A stretch of DNA of 64,000 nucleotides from Arthrobacter sp. B0490 (GCF_002929355.1 NZ_PJIR01000003.1:434001-498000), one strand, 5' to 3'. Positions 17,060 through 26,566 are shown, counted from the first letter of the stretch. Numbers and translations are program-made. The notes: generated by a model from the sequence alone, not told the origin.

Positions 17060-18031
17060 CTACGCGGTCGAGGGCACGTAGCCGAGCGCCTTGTCGACGA
17101 CGCCGGGCAGCGGCCGCCCGTCGAGCCACAGCAGGAGGTTCCGCTCGAACTGCGCCGCCAGGTCGTCGAGCCAGGTGTCGGCGTTGCTCGCCATGTGCGG
17201 GGTGACGAGCACCGAGGGCAGCGACCACAACGGATGCTCCCGGGGCAGGGGCTCGACGGCGAACGTGTCGAGCACCGCCCCGGCGAGCGTCCCGGCCTGC
17301 AGCCGGGCGACGAGGGCGTCCTCGTCGACGAGCCTGCCCCGCCCGGCATTGACGAGGACCGCGGAGGGCTTCAGGGCGGCGACGACCGCCGCGCTGACGA
17401 GGCCCTCGGTCGCGGGCGTCAGCGGTGCCAGGAGGATCACGTAGTCGAACGCGCCGACCACGGCCGCGAGGTCCTCCGCGGCGTGCACGCGCCCGAAGTC
17501 GTCGTCGTGCTCCCGGGCGGTCCGTCCGGCGCCCTCGACACGCACCCCGACCGCGCGCAGGAGCCGCGCCGTCCGGCGGCCGATGCTGCCCGTCCCCACG
17601 ACGAGGGCCCTGCTGCCACCGATGTTGCGGCCCTCGCGCCACTCCCAGCGCGCCTCCCGCTGGGCGTCGCGCAACGGGCCGAAGCCCTTCGCTGCGTGCA
17701 GGACGGCACCCAGCACGTACTCCGCCATCGGTTGGTCGAAGATGCCGTGCGCGTTGGTCACGACGACGTCGGAGGCCACCAGGTCGGGGAACAGCAGCTT
17801 GTCCACGCCGGCCGCCGCCACGTGCAGCCAGCGCAGGGAACCTGCGGCATGCCACGCGTCGGGCAGGGCGCCGGAGAAGTAGTCCCACAGGTACAGCACG
17901 TCGGCGCCCGCGAGCGCCCGGTCGAGGCCTGCCGCCCGGGTGACGCGCACGTCGGCGAGCCGGGCCACGCGCTCGAGCCCCCGGACGGGCCGGTCGCCCT
18001 CGAGCACGGCGATCACGGGGCGCCTAGTCAC
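17060..18031 (-). CDS. D-2-hydroxyacid dehydrogenase family protein
   Basis: A 323-residue NAD(P)-dependent dehydrogenase of the D-isomer 2-hydroxyacid family. The Rossmann signature is VVGTGSIGRRTARLLRAVG; the catalytic Arg region is NAGRGRLVDEDAL, followed by LDTFAVEPLP and the His of LVTPHMAS. Substrates in the family are glyoxylate, hydroxypyruvate, lactate or phosphoglycerate; this one looks like the GhrA/phosphoglycerate-dehydrogenase-like group. The GTG start at 18031 has GGAG 7 nt upstream and overlaps the end of the AI-2E transporter gene by 8 nt, so the two are co-transcribed. The reason for that pairing is unclear. Confidence 0.88.
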   Translation of the reverse strand: MTRRPVIAVLEGDRPVRGLERVARLADVRVTRAAGLDRALAGADVLYLWDYFSGALPDAWHAAGSLRWLHVAAAGVDKLLFPDLVASDVVVTNAHGIFDQPMAEYVLGAVLHAAKGFGPLRDAQREARWEWREGRNIGGSRALVVGTGSIGRRTARLLRAVGVRVEGAGRTAREHDDDFGRVHAAEDLAAVVGAFDYVILLAPLTPATEGLVSAAVVAALKPSAVLVNAGRGRLVDEDALVARLQAGTLAGAVLDTFAVEPLPREHPLWSLPSVLVTPHMASNADTWLDDLAAQFERNLLLWLDGRPLPGVVDKALGYVPSTA

Positions 18032-19334
18032 CGGGCTGCTCCGCGCGGTGCCCCACGGGCCCGGTCTCGGGCGGCGTGTCGGCGGCGGTCCCGTCGGCTC
18101 CCGTGCCGTTCGGGATGCCGGCCGGCACGGCGTCGGGGTTCCCGGAGGCCACTCCGGTCTCCGGGCGGTTCTCGATCGAGAGGTCGCGCAGGTAGCGGAG
18201 GACCACGATCGCCACGGCCGTGGTGGGTACGGCGAGGAAGGCACCGATGATGCCGAAGAGCGTGCCGCCGGCCGTGACGGAGGCCAGGACGACGGCCGGG
18301 TGGATCTCGAGGGTGCGGCCCACGAGCAGGGGCTGGATGAAGTTGCTCTCGAGCTGCTGGACGAGGACCACGAGCCCCAGCACGATCAGCGCCGTCACCC
18401 AGCCGTACGCGAGGAACGCGACGAGCGTCGCCACGAGCCCGGACACGATCGCGCCGATCACGGGGACGAAGGCGGAGAAGAACACGAGCACGGCCAGCGG
18501 GATGGCGAGCGGGATGTCCAGCAGGACGAGCCCCAGCCCGATGAACACGGAGTCGACCAGCGCGACGGTGGCCTGCGCGACGATGTAGGAGGAGAGCGCC
18601 TTCCAGGTCCCGCTGGCGATCATCGAGGCGTGCGCGTAGGCCGCGGAGTTGGTCCAGCGCGACGTCCACGGCATGAAGCGGTCGCCGTCCTTGAGGCAGA
18701 AGAACGTGAAGACGAGCGCCAGCAGCACGACGACGGTGCCCGAGGTCACCTCGCCCAGCCCGGCGGTGACGCCGGAGACGATGTTGCCGACGTTCGCCTG
18801 CACCTGGGCGAGGGCGGTGTCCACGATGCCGTCGAGGTTCGCCGCGTCGAGGTTGAACGGCGGCCGCGCGACGAAGGCGGCGAGGTCGGCGACGTTGTCG
18901 CGGGCCAGGCCGGAGAGGTCGGCGATCCCGCCGGCGATGGCGGGGACGGTCATCGCGCCGATGCCGACGACGACGCCGATGAAGCCGAGCAGGGTCACGA
19001 GGGCGGCGAGGACCTTGGGGAGGCCCTTCCGTAGGAACCTGTTGACGGGCCAGAGGACCGAGGCGAGGAGCAGGGCGAACAGCGCGGGCAGGACGATCGA
19101 CCACAGCGCCCGGGTGATGTACCAGAGGATGACGAGGCCGGCGAGGACGATGATGCTCCGGGCCGTCCAGGCCGCACTCACCCTCAGCCCGTCGGCGAAG
19201 GCGTGCGGGCGGAACCGCCGGGCCACCGAGGAGCCGTGGGGTTCCGGGGCCGGGGCCGTCCGGGCGGGCCGCTTCCCGGGTCGGCGCGGGGCTGCTGTCT
19301 GGTCGTCCGGGCTTCCGGCTCCTGCGCGTGTCAC
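18024..19334 (-). CDS. AI-2E family transporter
   Basis: A 436-residue membrane protein of the AI-2E/PerM family, proposed exporters of small molecules or ions. After a charged, Pro-rich N-terminus there are paired helices (ARSIIVLAGLVILWYITRAL), a long amphipathic middle segment (residues 120-190), and the C-terminal cluster with FFSAFVPVIGAIVSG and IQPLLVGRTLEIHP, the usual family landmarks. The last 65 residues are a Gly/Pro/Thr-rich tail. Start GTG 19334. It is divergent from the ScbR-like regulator gene; 28 nt separate it from the small leader ORF there, so the two promoters are back to back. Confidence 0.9.
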   Translation of the reverse strand: MTRAGAGSPDDQTAAPRRPGKRPARTAPAPEPHGSSVARRFRPHAFADGLRVSAAWTARSIIVLAGLVILWYITRALWSIVLPALFALLLASVLWPVNRFLRKGLPKVLAALVTLLGFIGVVVGIGAMTVPAIAGGIADLSGLARDNVADLAAFVARPPFNLDAANLDGIVDTALAQVQANVGNIVSGVTAGLGEVTSGTVVVLLALVFTFFCLKDGDRFMPWTSRWTNSAAYAHASMIASGTWKALSSYIVAQATVALVDSVFIGLGLVLLDIPLAIPLAVLVFFSAFVPVIGAIVSGLVATLVAFLAYGWVTALIVLGLVVLVQQLESNFIQPLLVGRTLEIHPAVVLASVTAGGTLFGIIGAFLAVPTTAVAIVVLRYLRDLSIENRPETGVASGNPDAVPAGIPNGTGADGTAADTPPETGPVGHRAEQPGD

Positions 19335-19349
19335 GTAGCCATCCTGCCC

Positions 19350-19355
19350 TAGTCT
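19350..19355 (+). promoter_or_regulatory. -10 box TAGTCT of the ScbR-like regulator transcript
   Basis: TAGTCT ends 7 nt before the ATG of the leader ORF at 19363. The gap TCAGGGC has no Shine-Dalgarno sequence, so the transcript is probably leaderless at that ATG. Confidence 0.45.
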
Positions 19356-19362
19356 TCAGGGC

Positions 19363-19395
19363 ATGACGCAAGCATCCCGATCCGGCGGAACCTGA
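19363..19395 (+). CDS. Leader mini-ORF MTQASRSGGT upstream of TetR gene
   Basis: A ten-codon ORF beginning 7 nt after a TAGTCT -10 box. Its TGA overlaps the regulator ATG as TGATG, the arrangement used for stop-start reinitiation, while the regulator itself has only a weak GGCGGAA upstream. I infer a leaderless translated leader that delivers ribosomes to the regulator gene. The peptide is not recognisable. Confidence 0.4.
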   Translation: MTQASRSGGT

Positions 19396-20036
19396 TGGTG
19401 CAGCAGGAACGCGCGCGGTCCACGCGCGCGGCGATCATCGGCGCCGCCGCGTGCGTGTTCGAGGAGCACGGGTACGGCGGGACCGCCCTCGCGGCCGTCG
19501 CCACCCGGGCCGGGGTCACCAAGGGTGCGCTGTACTTCCACTTCCCGGCGAAGGAGGATCTCGCCGTCGCCGTCATCGAGGAGCAGCACGCGATCGCCTC
19601 CGCGGACGGCATGCGCGTACAGGCCCTGGGACGGCCGGCGCTGGAGACCCTGATCCTCGTCTCCCGTGGGTTCGCCGTGCAGCTCCTCCGGCACTCGGTC
19701 ATGCGGGCCGGCATCCGCCTGACCTTCGAGGCGTCGGCCTTCGGGCACGACGTCCGGCAGCCCTACCTCGACTGGGCCGCACGCTTCGCGGACCTCGCGC
19801 GTTCCGCCCGGGAGGCGGGTGACCTGCGCCCGGAGGTCGACCCGGAGGCATTCGCCCTCCTGGTGGTGGGTTCCTACACGGGCGTGCAGATGGTGTCCGA
19901 CATCCTGACGGGCCGGGAGGACGTGCTCGAGCGGCTCGCCGACCTGTGGCGGCTGCTGCTGCCCGGCGTCGTGGCCGCGGACCGGCAGGACCGCGTGCCG
20001 CTCCTCGTCGACCTCTTCCTCCACGGCACGACCTAA
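19395..20036 (+). CDS. ScbR-like TetR family regulator
   Basis: A 213-residue regulator resembling the gamma-butyrolactone receptors ScbR/ArpA of Streptomyces: N-terminal QERARSTRAAIIGAA, then VFEEHGYGGT and the recognition segment AGVTKGALYFHFPAKEDLA, nearly the textbook sequence of that subfamily, followed by RAGIRLTF in the ligand domain. Those receptors repress from an autoregulatory element until a butyrolactone binds. No AfsA-type synthase gene lies nearby. The start overlaps the mini-ORF stop (TGATG). An inverted repeat right after the stop codon (20035-20052) resembles such an element. Confidence 0.86.
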   Translation: MVQQERARSTRAAIIGAAACVFEEHGYGGTALAAVATRAGVTKGALYFHFPAKEDLAVAVIEEQHAIASADGMRVQALGRPALETLILVSRGFAVQLLRHSVMRAGIRLTFEASAFGHDVRQPYLDWAARFADLARSAREAGDLRPEVDPEAFALLVVGSYTGVQMVSDILTGREDVLERLADLWRLLLPGVVAADRQDRVPLLVDLFLHGTT

Positions 20037-20052
20037 ACCGGTCGAACGGTTT
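20035..20052. promoter_or_regulatory. AAACCG-N6-CGGTTT inverted repeat followed by a T-run
   Basis: The repeat begins in the regulator stop codon and continues as GTTTTTTC. It can be read in two ways: a short rho-independent terminator of the regulator gene, or an operator of the autoregulatory-element kind (CGGTTTGTTT is typical of butyrolactone-receptor sites). The two roles are compatible. Confidence 0.5.
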
Positions 20053-20090
20053 GTTTTTTCCGGGAGCCCGGCTACTGTTGCTTCTGGCAC

Positions 20091-20121
20091 GGCAGGGGCT
20101 CCGTGGGGGAAGCCCCCTGCC
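20091..20121. other. GC-rich hairpin in the 213-bp spacer before the aldo/keto reductase
   Basis: GGCAGGGGCT and AGCCCCCTGCC pair with one bulged C around a 10-nt loop. No U-run follows. The rest of the spacer (20053-20236) shows no gene or other clear signal. Confidence 0.35.
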
Positions 20122-20236
20122 CGATCCGCGAGGATCCCGCCCGCGGGCGTCCACGGCAGCGAACGGCTTCGCTGGACGCCCGCTCCTCCCCCTCCCCGAT
20201 CCGTCCGGATGCCGCCGGTCGGCGCGGGCGCCTCAC

Positions 20237-20242
20237 TAGAGT
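20237..20242 (+). promoter_or_regulatory. -10 box TAGAGT of a probable leaderless aldo/keto reductase gene
   Basis: TAGAGT ends 7 nt before the ATG at 20250, and the gap GGGACCC offers no ribosome binding site at usable distance. Confidence 0.45.
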
Positions 20243-20249
20243 GGGACCC

Positions 20250-21224
<975 letters not shown>

Positions 21225-21331
21225 CACCCACGCCGACACCCCCTACCGGGATTGCTCCGGGGCAGCAAGACCCTTCGCCGTGTCCGTGGCGTGCTGTACG
21301 TTGTGAGCACCCTCACCCGGAAGGCACAACG

Positions 21332-22642
21332 ATGACCATTTCCAGACGGCAGATCCTCGGCGGCGCAGGTTTCCTCGCAGCGGCAGCAGCACTGAACGGT
21401 TGCGCCGGATTCTCGGGCGGCGGCAACGACAGCGGCGGCGACGGCGACGGCACCGACACGCTCACCTTCACCACCTGGGGCAGCGCAGCCGAGGAGGAGG
21501 GCTTCCGGAAAGGGATCGCCGCCTTCGAGGCCGCGAACTCCGGCACGAAGGTCGAACTCAACCTCGTGCCGTACGAACAGATCTTCACCAACATCGATGC
21601 GCAGCTCCAGGCCGGGACGGCCCCGGACCTCTTCCGCGTGGACTACGGCACCATCGGTGCCTACAGCAGCCAGGACCAGCTCCTGGACCTCAGCGGCTAC
21701 TTCGACACGGCCGCCGCCGAGGAGTTCCTCCCGGCGATGTGGCAGGCCGTGCAGTTCGACGGCAAACCCTTCGGCGTCCCCCACCAGACGGACACCTCGG
21801 CCCTCGTCTATCGCACCGACCTCTTCGAGCAGGCCGGCATCACGAGCGTGCCGGACACCCTCGACTCCGCCTGGACGTGGGACGAGTTCCGGCAGGTGGC
21901 CGAGCAGCTGCGCGGCTCCATCCCCGACGATCTCTACCCGTTCGTGTACAACTGGCAGCTCGGCGGCTCCACCCGGTGGCTGAGCTGGCTGTTCCAGGCG
22001 GGCGGCCGCCTCTTCAACGACGACCTCACCGGCTCGGCCATCGAGTCCGACGCGGGGAGGAAGGCGCTCGAGTTCACGCAGGGCTTCTTCACCGACGGCC
22101 TCGTGCCGCCCAGCAGTTCCGTCAAGTCCTCGACCTACGCCGACGACGCCTTCTCCGCGGGCACGACGGCGATGGCTTTCGTCGGCAACTTCGTGCTGCC
22201 CGGCCTCGATGAGAACATCAAGGACTTCGAGTGGGGCGCCACCTACCTGCCGCGGGACGAGCGCGGTGCGTGCGACCTCGGCGGCAACGCCCTCGTCGCC
22301 ACCAAGAGCGCCCGCAACCCCGAGCTCGCGGCCGAGTTCCTGAAGTTCATGACGCAGCCGGAACAGATGTCCGACTTCTGCGCCCGCGCCATGGAGCTGC
22401 CCACCCTCAACAGCCTCGTCGGGACCGAACTGGACTACCAGACGCGGCCCGACATCGCGGGCATCTTCGTCGAGCAGGCCACCACGCTGGAGCCGTCCGA
22501 CGTCGAGCAGCTCACCGCACCGGCGATGGCCACCATCAACCCGAAGCTCCGGGACCAGCTGGAGGCGGCCTTCACCCAGGGCCAGCCCGTGGAGGAGACG
22601 CTCGCGAACATCGCTGCGGCCGTCGACGAGGCAGCCGGCTGA
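21332..22642 (+). CDS. Sugar ABC transporter substrate-binding lipoprotein (family 1)
   Basis: A 436-residue extracellular solute-binding protein of the carbohydrate family. The N-terminus has a twin-arginine-like start (MTISRRQIL), a hydrophobic stretch and Cys in LNGCAG, followed by a Gly/Asp/Ser linker, so it may be exported by Tat and lipidated, though the Asn at -2 is unusual for a lipobox. The mature part has LTFTTWGSAAEEEGFRKG and the ligand-site regions QTDTSALVYRTDL and NWQLGGSTRW. The ATG at 21332 has GGAAGG upstream; a TACGTT box at 21297-21302 may be the -10. First gene of a three-gene importer. Confidence 0.92.
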   Translation: MTISRRQILGGAGFLAAAAALNGCAGFSGGGNDSGGDGDGTDTLTFTTWGSAAEEEGFRKGIAAFEAANSGTKVELNLVPYEQIFTNIDAQLQAGTAPDLFRVDYGTIGAYSSQDQLLDLSGYFDTAAAEEFLPAMWQAVQFDGKPFGVPHQTDTSALVYRTDLFEQAGITSVPDTLDSAWTWDEFRQVAEQLRGSIPDDLYPFVYNWQLGGSTRWLSWLFQAGGRLFNDDLTGSAIESDAGRKALEFTQGFFTDGLVPPSSSVKSSTYADDAFSAGTTAMAFVGNFVLPGLDENIKDFEWGATYLPRDERGACDLGGNALVATKSARNPELAAEFLKFMTQPEQMSDFCARAMELPTLNSLVGTELDYQTRPDIAGIFVEQATTLEPSDVEQLTAPAMATINPKLRDQLEAAFTQGQPVEETLANIAAAVDEAAG

Positions 22643-23610
22643 TGTCCGCCGACACCTCGGCCCGCGAGGAGTCGACCGGCAACACCGCCCCACCGCCCTC
22701 CCCCGCGGCCACCTACAGGGCGAAATCCGGCAGGCCCTCGCGACAGCAGCGTTCCACGGGCGCTGCCGCCGGGTTCCTCGGCCCCAACCTGATCCTGCTC
22801 GGCATCTTCCTCTTCCTCCCGCTCGGCTGGGCGCTGCTCATCAGCTTCCAGGAGTCCAGCGGCTTCGGCGCCAGCGGCTGGGTGGGCCTCGAGAACTACC
22901 GACGCCTCGTCGTGGACCCCACGTTCTGGCAGTCCGCGCTCAACACGGCGGTGTTCACGCTGATCACCGTGCCCCTGAGCCTGGCGCTCGGGCTGGGCCT
23001 CGCGGTGCTCATGAACTCGGTGCTGCCCGGCCGGAAGCTGTTCCGCACGCTGATCTACCTGCCCATGGTCATCTCGGGCATCGCGACGGCCCTCATGGGT
23101 GTCCTGCTGTTCGACGAGAGCACGGGCATCGTCAACAAACTGCTCCGGGAGGGCGGGTTCGCGACCATCCCCTGGCAGTCGGAGGGCACGGCGGCCTTCG
23201 CCTCGATCATCCTGGTGACCCTGTGGATCCGCGTGGGCTTCAACATGGTCATCTACCTCGCCGGACTGCAGGGCATCTCCCCCGAGCTCTACGAGGCCGC
23301 GCGGCTGGAGGGGGCGAGCTCGTGGCAGCAGTTCCGCTACCTCACGGTGCCGCTCGTGGGTCCGTCCACGTTCTTCCTGCTGATCATGGACGTTATCTAC
23401 TCGTTCCAGGTCTTCGACACCATCTTCGTGATGACGGGCGGCGGGCCCGGCCGGTCGACGTCGGTGCTCGTCACCTACGCCTACGAGAACGGCTTCGTGA
23501 CCCGTGACCAGAGCTACGCCGCGGCCATCGGGATCGTGATCTTCCTCGTCACGCTCGTCTTCACGGCCATCCAGTGGCGGGGCAACCGATCCAGGGACAC
23601 GGTCGGCTGA
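22642..23610 (+). CDS. Carbohydrate ABC transporter permease (MalF type)
   Basis: A 322-residue permease with a 45-residue polar N-terminus and six helices. The family coupling loop is present as YEAARLEGASSWQQFRYLTV, and the typical ending FDTIFVMTGGGPGRSTSVL follows. It overlaps the binding-protein stop by TGATG, so translation is coupled. It forms the transmembrane pore with the next gene. No ATPase gene is present in this operon, so a shared MsiK/UgpC-type ATPase encoded elsewhere is expected. Confidence 0.94.
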   Translation: MSADTSAREESTGNTAPPPSPAATYRAKSGRPSRQQRSTGAAAGFLGPNLILLGIFLFLPLGWALLISFQESSGFGASGWVGLENYRRLVVDPTFWQSALNTAVFTLITVPLSLALGLGLAVLMNSVLPGRKLFRTLIYLPMVISGIATALMGVLLFDESTGIVNKLLREGGFATIPWQSEGTAAFASIILVTLWIRVGFNMVIYLAGLQGISPELYEAARLEGASSWQQFRYLTVPLVGPSTFFLLIMDVIYSFQVFDTIFVMTGGGPGRSTSVLVTYAYENGFVTRDQSYAAAIGIVIFLVTLVFTAIQWRGNRSRDTVG

Positions 23611-23665
23611 TGGCAGCGTCACCGGCATCGACACCGACCACCGACCACCTCGGACAAGGATCACC

Positions 23666-24544
23666 ATGGCCCATCCACTGACAGCCCGGGGGAACGGCGC
23701 GGCACCCCGCGTCCGGCGCGTGTCACCCGCGCAGCGCGCCTCCTCGATCGCCCGCCTGGTGACCGCCGTCGTCGTGGGCCTCGTGATGATGTTCCCGCTG
23801 TACTGGATGATCACGATCGCCTTCTCGCCGAGCGCCGACGTGGTGAGCCGCGAGCTCCGCGTCTGGCCGTCGGAGTGGACCCTCGACAACTTCCGGACCA
23901 TCTTCGGCACCTTCCCCGCGGCCACCTGGTTCGGCAACTCCGTGGTGGTCACGGCGATCATCACGATCCTCACCGTCTCGGTGAACCTGCTGGCCGGCTA
24001 CGCCTTCGCGAAGCTCGACTTCAGGGGCAAGGGCTTCGTCTTCCTGCTGGTGCTCAGCACCATGATGGTGCCGGTCCAGGTGCTGATGGTGGCGCAGTTC
24101 CGCCTCGTCACCCAGCTCGGGATCTACGGCACGTTCTGGGCGGTCATCTTCCCGTCCGCGGCGTCCGCGTTCGGGATCTTCCTCGCCCGGCAGTTCATCA
24201 TCGCCATCCCGGACGAACTCCTGGAGGCGGCCAAGATGGACGGCGCGGGGACCATCCGCATCTTCCTGCAGATCATCCTGCCCCTCTGCAAGCCGCTCAT
24301 CGCGGTGCTGGTGCTGCTGACGGTGATGTATCAGTGGAACGACTTCGCGTGGCCGCTGATCGCCCTGAAGGACGCGCAGCTGTTCACGCTGCCCATCGGG
24401 CTGCTGTACCTGCAGGGCCAGTACGGCGCCGACTACGGGGCCATCATGGCGCTGGCGCTGCTCTCCATCACGCCGATCGTCATCATGTTCCTCGCCTTCC
24501 AGAAGTACTTCGTGCAGGGCCTCGCGCGGAGCGGCATCCGCTAG
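23666..24544 (+). CDS. Carbohydrate ABC transporter permease (MalG type)
   Basis: A 292-residue permease, six helices, with the MalG-type coupling segment IPDELLEAAKMDGAGTIRIF and C-terminal QKYFVQGLARSGIR. It follows the MalF-type gene after 55 nt, which hold an AAGGA ribosome binding site. The gene ends the operon; a leftward SDR gene converges on it after 11 nt. The substrate is unknown because no sugar-degrading enzyme is adjacent. Confidence 0.94.
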   Translation: MAHPLTARGNGAAPRVRRVSPAQRASSIARLVTAVVVGLVMMFPLYWMITIAFSPSADVVSRELRVWPSEWTLDNFRTIFGTFPAATWFGNSVVVTAIITILTVSVNLLAGYAFAKLDFRGKGFVFLLVLSTMMVPVQVLMVAQFRLVTQLGIYGTFWAVIFPSAASAFGIFLARQFIIAIPDELLEAAKMDGAGTIRIFLQIILPLCKPLIAVLVLLTVMYQWNDFAWPLIALKDAQLFTLPIGLLYLQGQYGADYGAIMALALLSITPIVIMFLAFQKYFVQGLARSGIR

Positions 24545-24555
24545 GGCCCCCCGGA

Positions 24556-25365
24556 CTACCACCGCCGGAAGCCGCCCTCCGTGCTCAGCACCTGGCCCAC
24601 CATCCAGCGCCCCTCGTCGCTCAGCAGCCAGGCGATCAGGCGTGCGGGGTCGTCGGGTTCGCCGAACCGCCCCGACGGGCAGTGCGCGAGGACGTCCCGG
24701 AGCGTCCCGAGCGGGCGGTCGGCCGTGTCGTCGTCGAGGTAGCCCGTGTTGACGGGACCCGGGTTCACGGTGTTCAGGAGGATGCCCCGGTCCACGAGGT
24801 GGTCGGCGACGGAGGCCGTCAGTCCCGCGAGCGCAGCCTTGGACGCCGCGTAGGCGATCTCCCCCGTCATGGGGCCGGCGACCTGCCCGGACGTCATCCA
24901 GATGACGCGCCCGCCCTCCCGGCCGTCGTGCTGGTCGGCGAACTGCTGTGTGGCGAGGATGGTGGAGCGGGCGTTGACCTGCCAGTGCGCGTCGAGGTCC
25001 TCCCAGGAGATCTCGTCGAGCCGGCCGTCTCCCCCGCTCCGCGCGTGGTTGCAGACCAGCCCGTCGAGGTGGCCGAGCACCGAGCGGGCCTCGCCGATGA
25101 GCTGCTCGCTGCCGTCGTGCCGCGCGAGGTCGATGCTCGCGTGGCCCAGGGTCGCGCCCTCCTGCAGCCTCCCGCGCAGGGAGGCGACGACGTCGTCGAT
25201 GCGGTCGGCGCCCCAGGGCTGTGCGGCGTCGTGCGGTGCGTAGTGGTGCAGGAAGAGGCTCGCGCCCAGCTCGGCGAGACGCGAGGCCACGGCGTAGCCG
25301 ATGCCCCTGCGCCGGCTGACACCGGTGACCACGAACGTGCGCCCTGCCAGGGAGGTGGATTCCAT
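24556..25365 (-). CDS. SDR family oxidoreductase
   Basis: A 269-residue classical short-chain dehydrogenase/reductase. It has the cofactor motif TGVSRRRGIG, the NHARSG equivalent of the NNAG motif, the catalytic Tyr-Lys in YAASK with a preceding Ser in MTSG, and the PGPVNTG segment. The C-terminus GQVLSTEGGF is a usual ending. The first glycine motif contains three Arg, which suggests NADP preference. ATG 25365 was chosen because GGTGGGG lies just upstream; a GTG at 25374 is possible. It is similar to the 3-oxoacyl-reductase-like enzymes often found alone in Arthrobacter. Substrate unknown. Confidence 0.9.
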   Translation of the reverse strand: MESTSLAGRTFVVTGVSRRRGIGYAVASRLAELGASLFLHHYAPHDAAQPWGADRIDDVVASLRGRLQEGATLGHASIDLARHDGSEQLIGEARSVLGHLDGLVCNHARSGGDGRLDEISWEDLDAHWQVNARSTILATQQFADQHDGREGGRVIWMTSGQVAGPMTGEIAYAASKAALAGLTASVADHLVDRGILLNTVNPGPVNTGYLDDDTADRPLGTLRDVLAHCPSGRFGEPDDPARLIAWLLSDEGRWMVGQVLSTEGGFRRW

Positions 25366-25435
25366 GGGCCCCACCCTAGGCGCGGTGCTTCGCTAGGCTG
25401 GGATCGCCACCTCCCGTCCCGTCCCCAGGAGTCCC

Positions 25436-25882
25436 ATGCGCCGCCTGTCGTCCCGTCCCGTGCCGGCGGCCTGGAGCGTCGCCGCGGTGCTCGCCCTCAC
25501 GGGCTGCGCCGGACCGGTGATCGGGCTGCTGGATTCGGAGCAGACGGAGCAGGACGTCCTGACCATCCGGACGGACCTCGACGGGATCGACCTCGACAGC
25601 ACGCGCTTCCTGGCCGAGCGCGACGGCGTCGAGTACTTCGCGGCCACGCCCGTGGACGGGACGGGCACCGAGGCCACCGTGTGCCTCCTCGTCGAGGAAG
25701 GCATCGGGGTGGGGCTCGAATGCACGCCCCTCGAACCCGGGACGGCCGGCCCCACCATCCGCGACAGCAGGGCCACCGTGGTCCTGCTGCCGGACGCGTT
25801 CGACAGGGATTCCCTCGCGGCCGAGGGCTTCGAACTGCTGCACCCCAATCTCGCCCTGCGCCCGGCCGCGGAGGGCGCCTAG
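25436..25882 (+). CDS. Unknown small lipoprotein
   Basis: A 148-residue protein I do not recognise. The N-terminus MRRLSSRPVPAAWS is followed by a hydrophobic run and the lipobox LTGC at residues 22-25, so it is a predicted lipoprotein outside the membrane. The mature part is acidic with a Cys pair (TVCLLVEEGIGVGLECTP) that may form a disulfide. AGGAG stands 4 nt before the ATG and a TAGGCT -10 box at 25392-25397. It may be co-transcribed with the next small gene, which starts 33 nt later. Confidence 0.75.
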   Translation: MRRLSSRPVPAAWSVAAVLALTGCAGPVIGLLDSEQTEQDVLTIRTDLDGIDLDSTRFLAERDGVEYFAATPVDGTGTEATVCLLVEEGIGVGLECTPLEPGTAGPTIRDSRATVVLLPDAFDRDSLAAEGFELLHPNLALRPAAEGA

Positions 25883-25915
25883 CATGGGAGGAGCAGGCGG
25901 ACCCGAGGAGGAGCC

Positions 25916-26149
25916 ATGGCGATTGCGGAGGATGACGGCGGCGAGCTGATCGTCGGCGATGTGACGCGGACCGGAGGCCGGGCCCTCGCCGTCGGGCTCT
26001 CCCACACCGCGGACGAGCAGGACCGGCCGATGATCAGGATCGGCTGGATGGAACAGGACCAGCATCTCGAGATCACGGTCGACGAGGCGCGGGCACTCCG
26101 GGACGAGCTGTCCCGCATCATCGAGGACGCCGGCAGCTCCGACGCGTGA
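25916..26149 (+). CDS. Unknown 77-residue protein
   Basis: A small acidic cytoplasmic protein with no recognisable domain. It contains predicted strands (ELIVGDVTRTGGRALAVGL) and a C-terminal helix (VDEARALRDELSRIIEDA), a composition seen in short uncharacterised actinobacterial proteins. GAGGAG lies 4 nt before the ATG. A TAGCAT element overlaps the upstream stop codon and could be a promoter. Real by codon bias and ribosome binding site. Confidence 0.65.
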   Translation: MAIAEDDGGELIVGDVTRTGGRALAVGLSHTADEQDRPMIRIGWMEQDQHLEITVDEARALRDELSRIIEDAGSSDA

Positions 26150-26182
26150 GCCCCCGGTCCGGTGCGTGAGCCCCGGGGCGCC

Positions 26183-26338
26183 CTAGGCCGAGACCTGCGT
26201 CTGCCCGACGGTGACCCGGTGGTTCTGCTCGCACTGGAAGACGGCGATCGTGCCGGCCGGGACGGGCCCCTCGGCCGGCCACTGGTCCTCGGCCAGTTCG
26301 AGCAGGGCAGACCCGCAGCTGGGGCATCCGGTGTCCAT
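26183..26338 (-). CDS. Small zinc-ribbon-like protein
   Basis: A 51-residue protein with an N-terminal CPSCGSALLEL knuckle and, 20 residues later, FQCEQNHRV. The pattern CxxC...C-x3-H could bind one zinc ion. AGGAAG lies 6 nt before the ATG at 26338. Function unknown; such proteins are small DNA/RNA-binding or redox accessory proteins. The 228 bp between it and the DUF429 gene hold no further gene, only the promoter noted next. Confidence 0.6.
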   Translation of the reverse strand: MDTGCPSCGSALLELAEDQWPAEGPVPAGTIAVFQCEQNHRVTVGQTQVSA

Positions 26339-26555
26339 TCCGTACTTCCTCTCCTCGCGCTCTCGTCGCGCTCGCCTCGCGGCGCGGGTGCTGGGCCCCG
26401 CTCCTCCAGTACACACCGCTCCGGGACGGCGGACCACCCGGCGCCGCCCGCGTACGGTACTGGACTCGTCGACGGGCCGCGCTCCCGCCCCGACGCGGCC
26501 GCCGGGCGCTGGTCCGGCGGGTCGACCTCCGCTGGTACGTCCCGCCCCGGATGCC

Positions 26556-26561
26556 TATAAT
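26556..26561 (+). promoter_or_regulatory. Perfect -10 box TATAAT before the DUF429 gene
   Basis: TATAAT ends only 5 nt before the GTG at 26567, in otherwise very GC-rich sequence. With no ribosome binding site in between, the gene is probably leaderless. Confidence 0.55.
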
Positions 26562-26566
26562 CGGGC

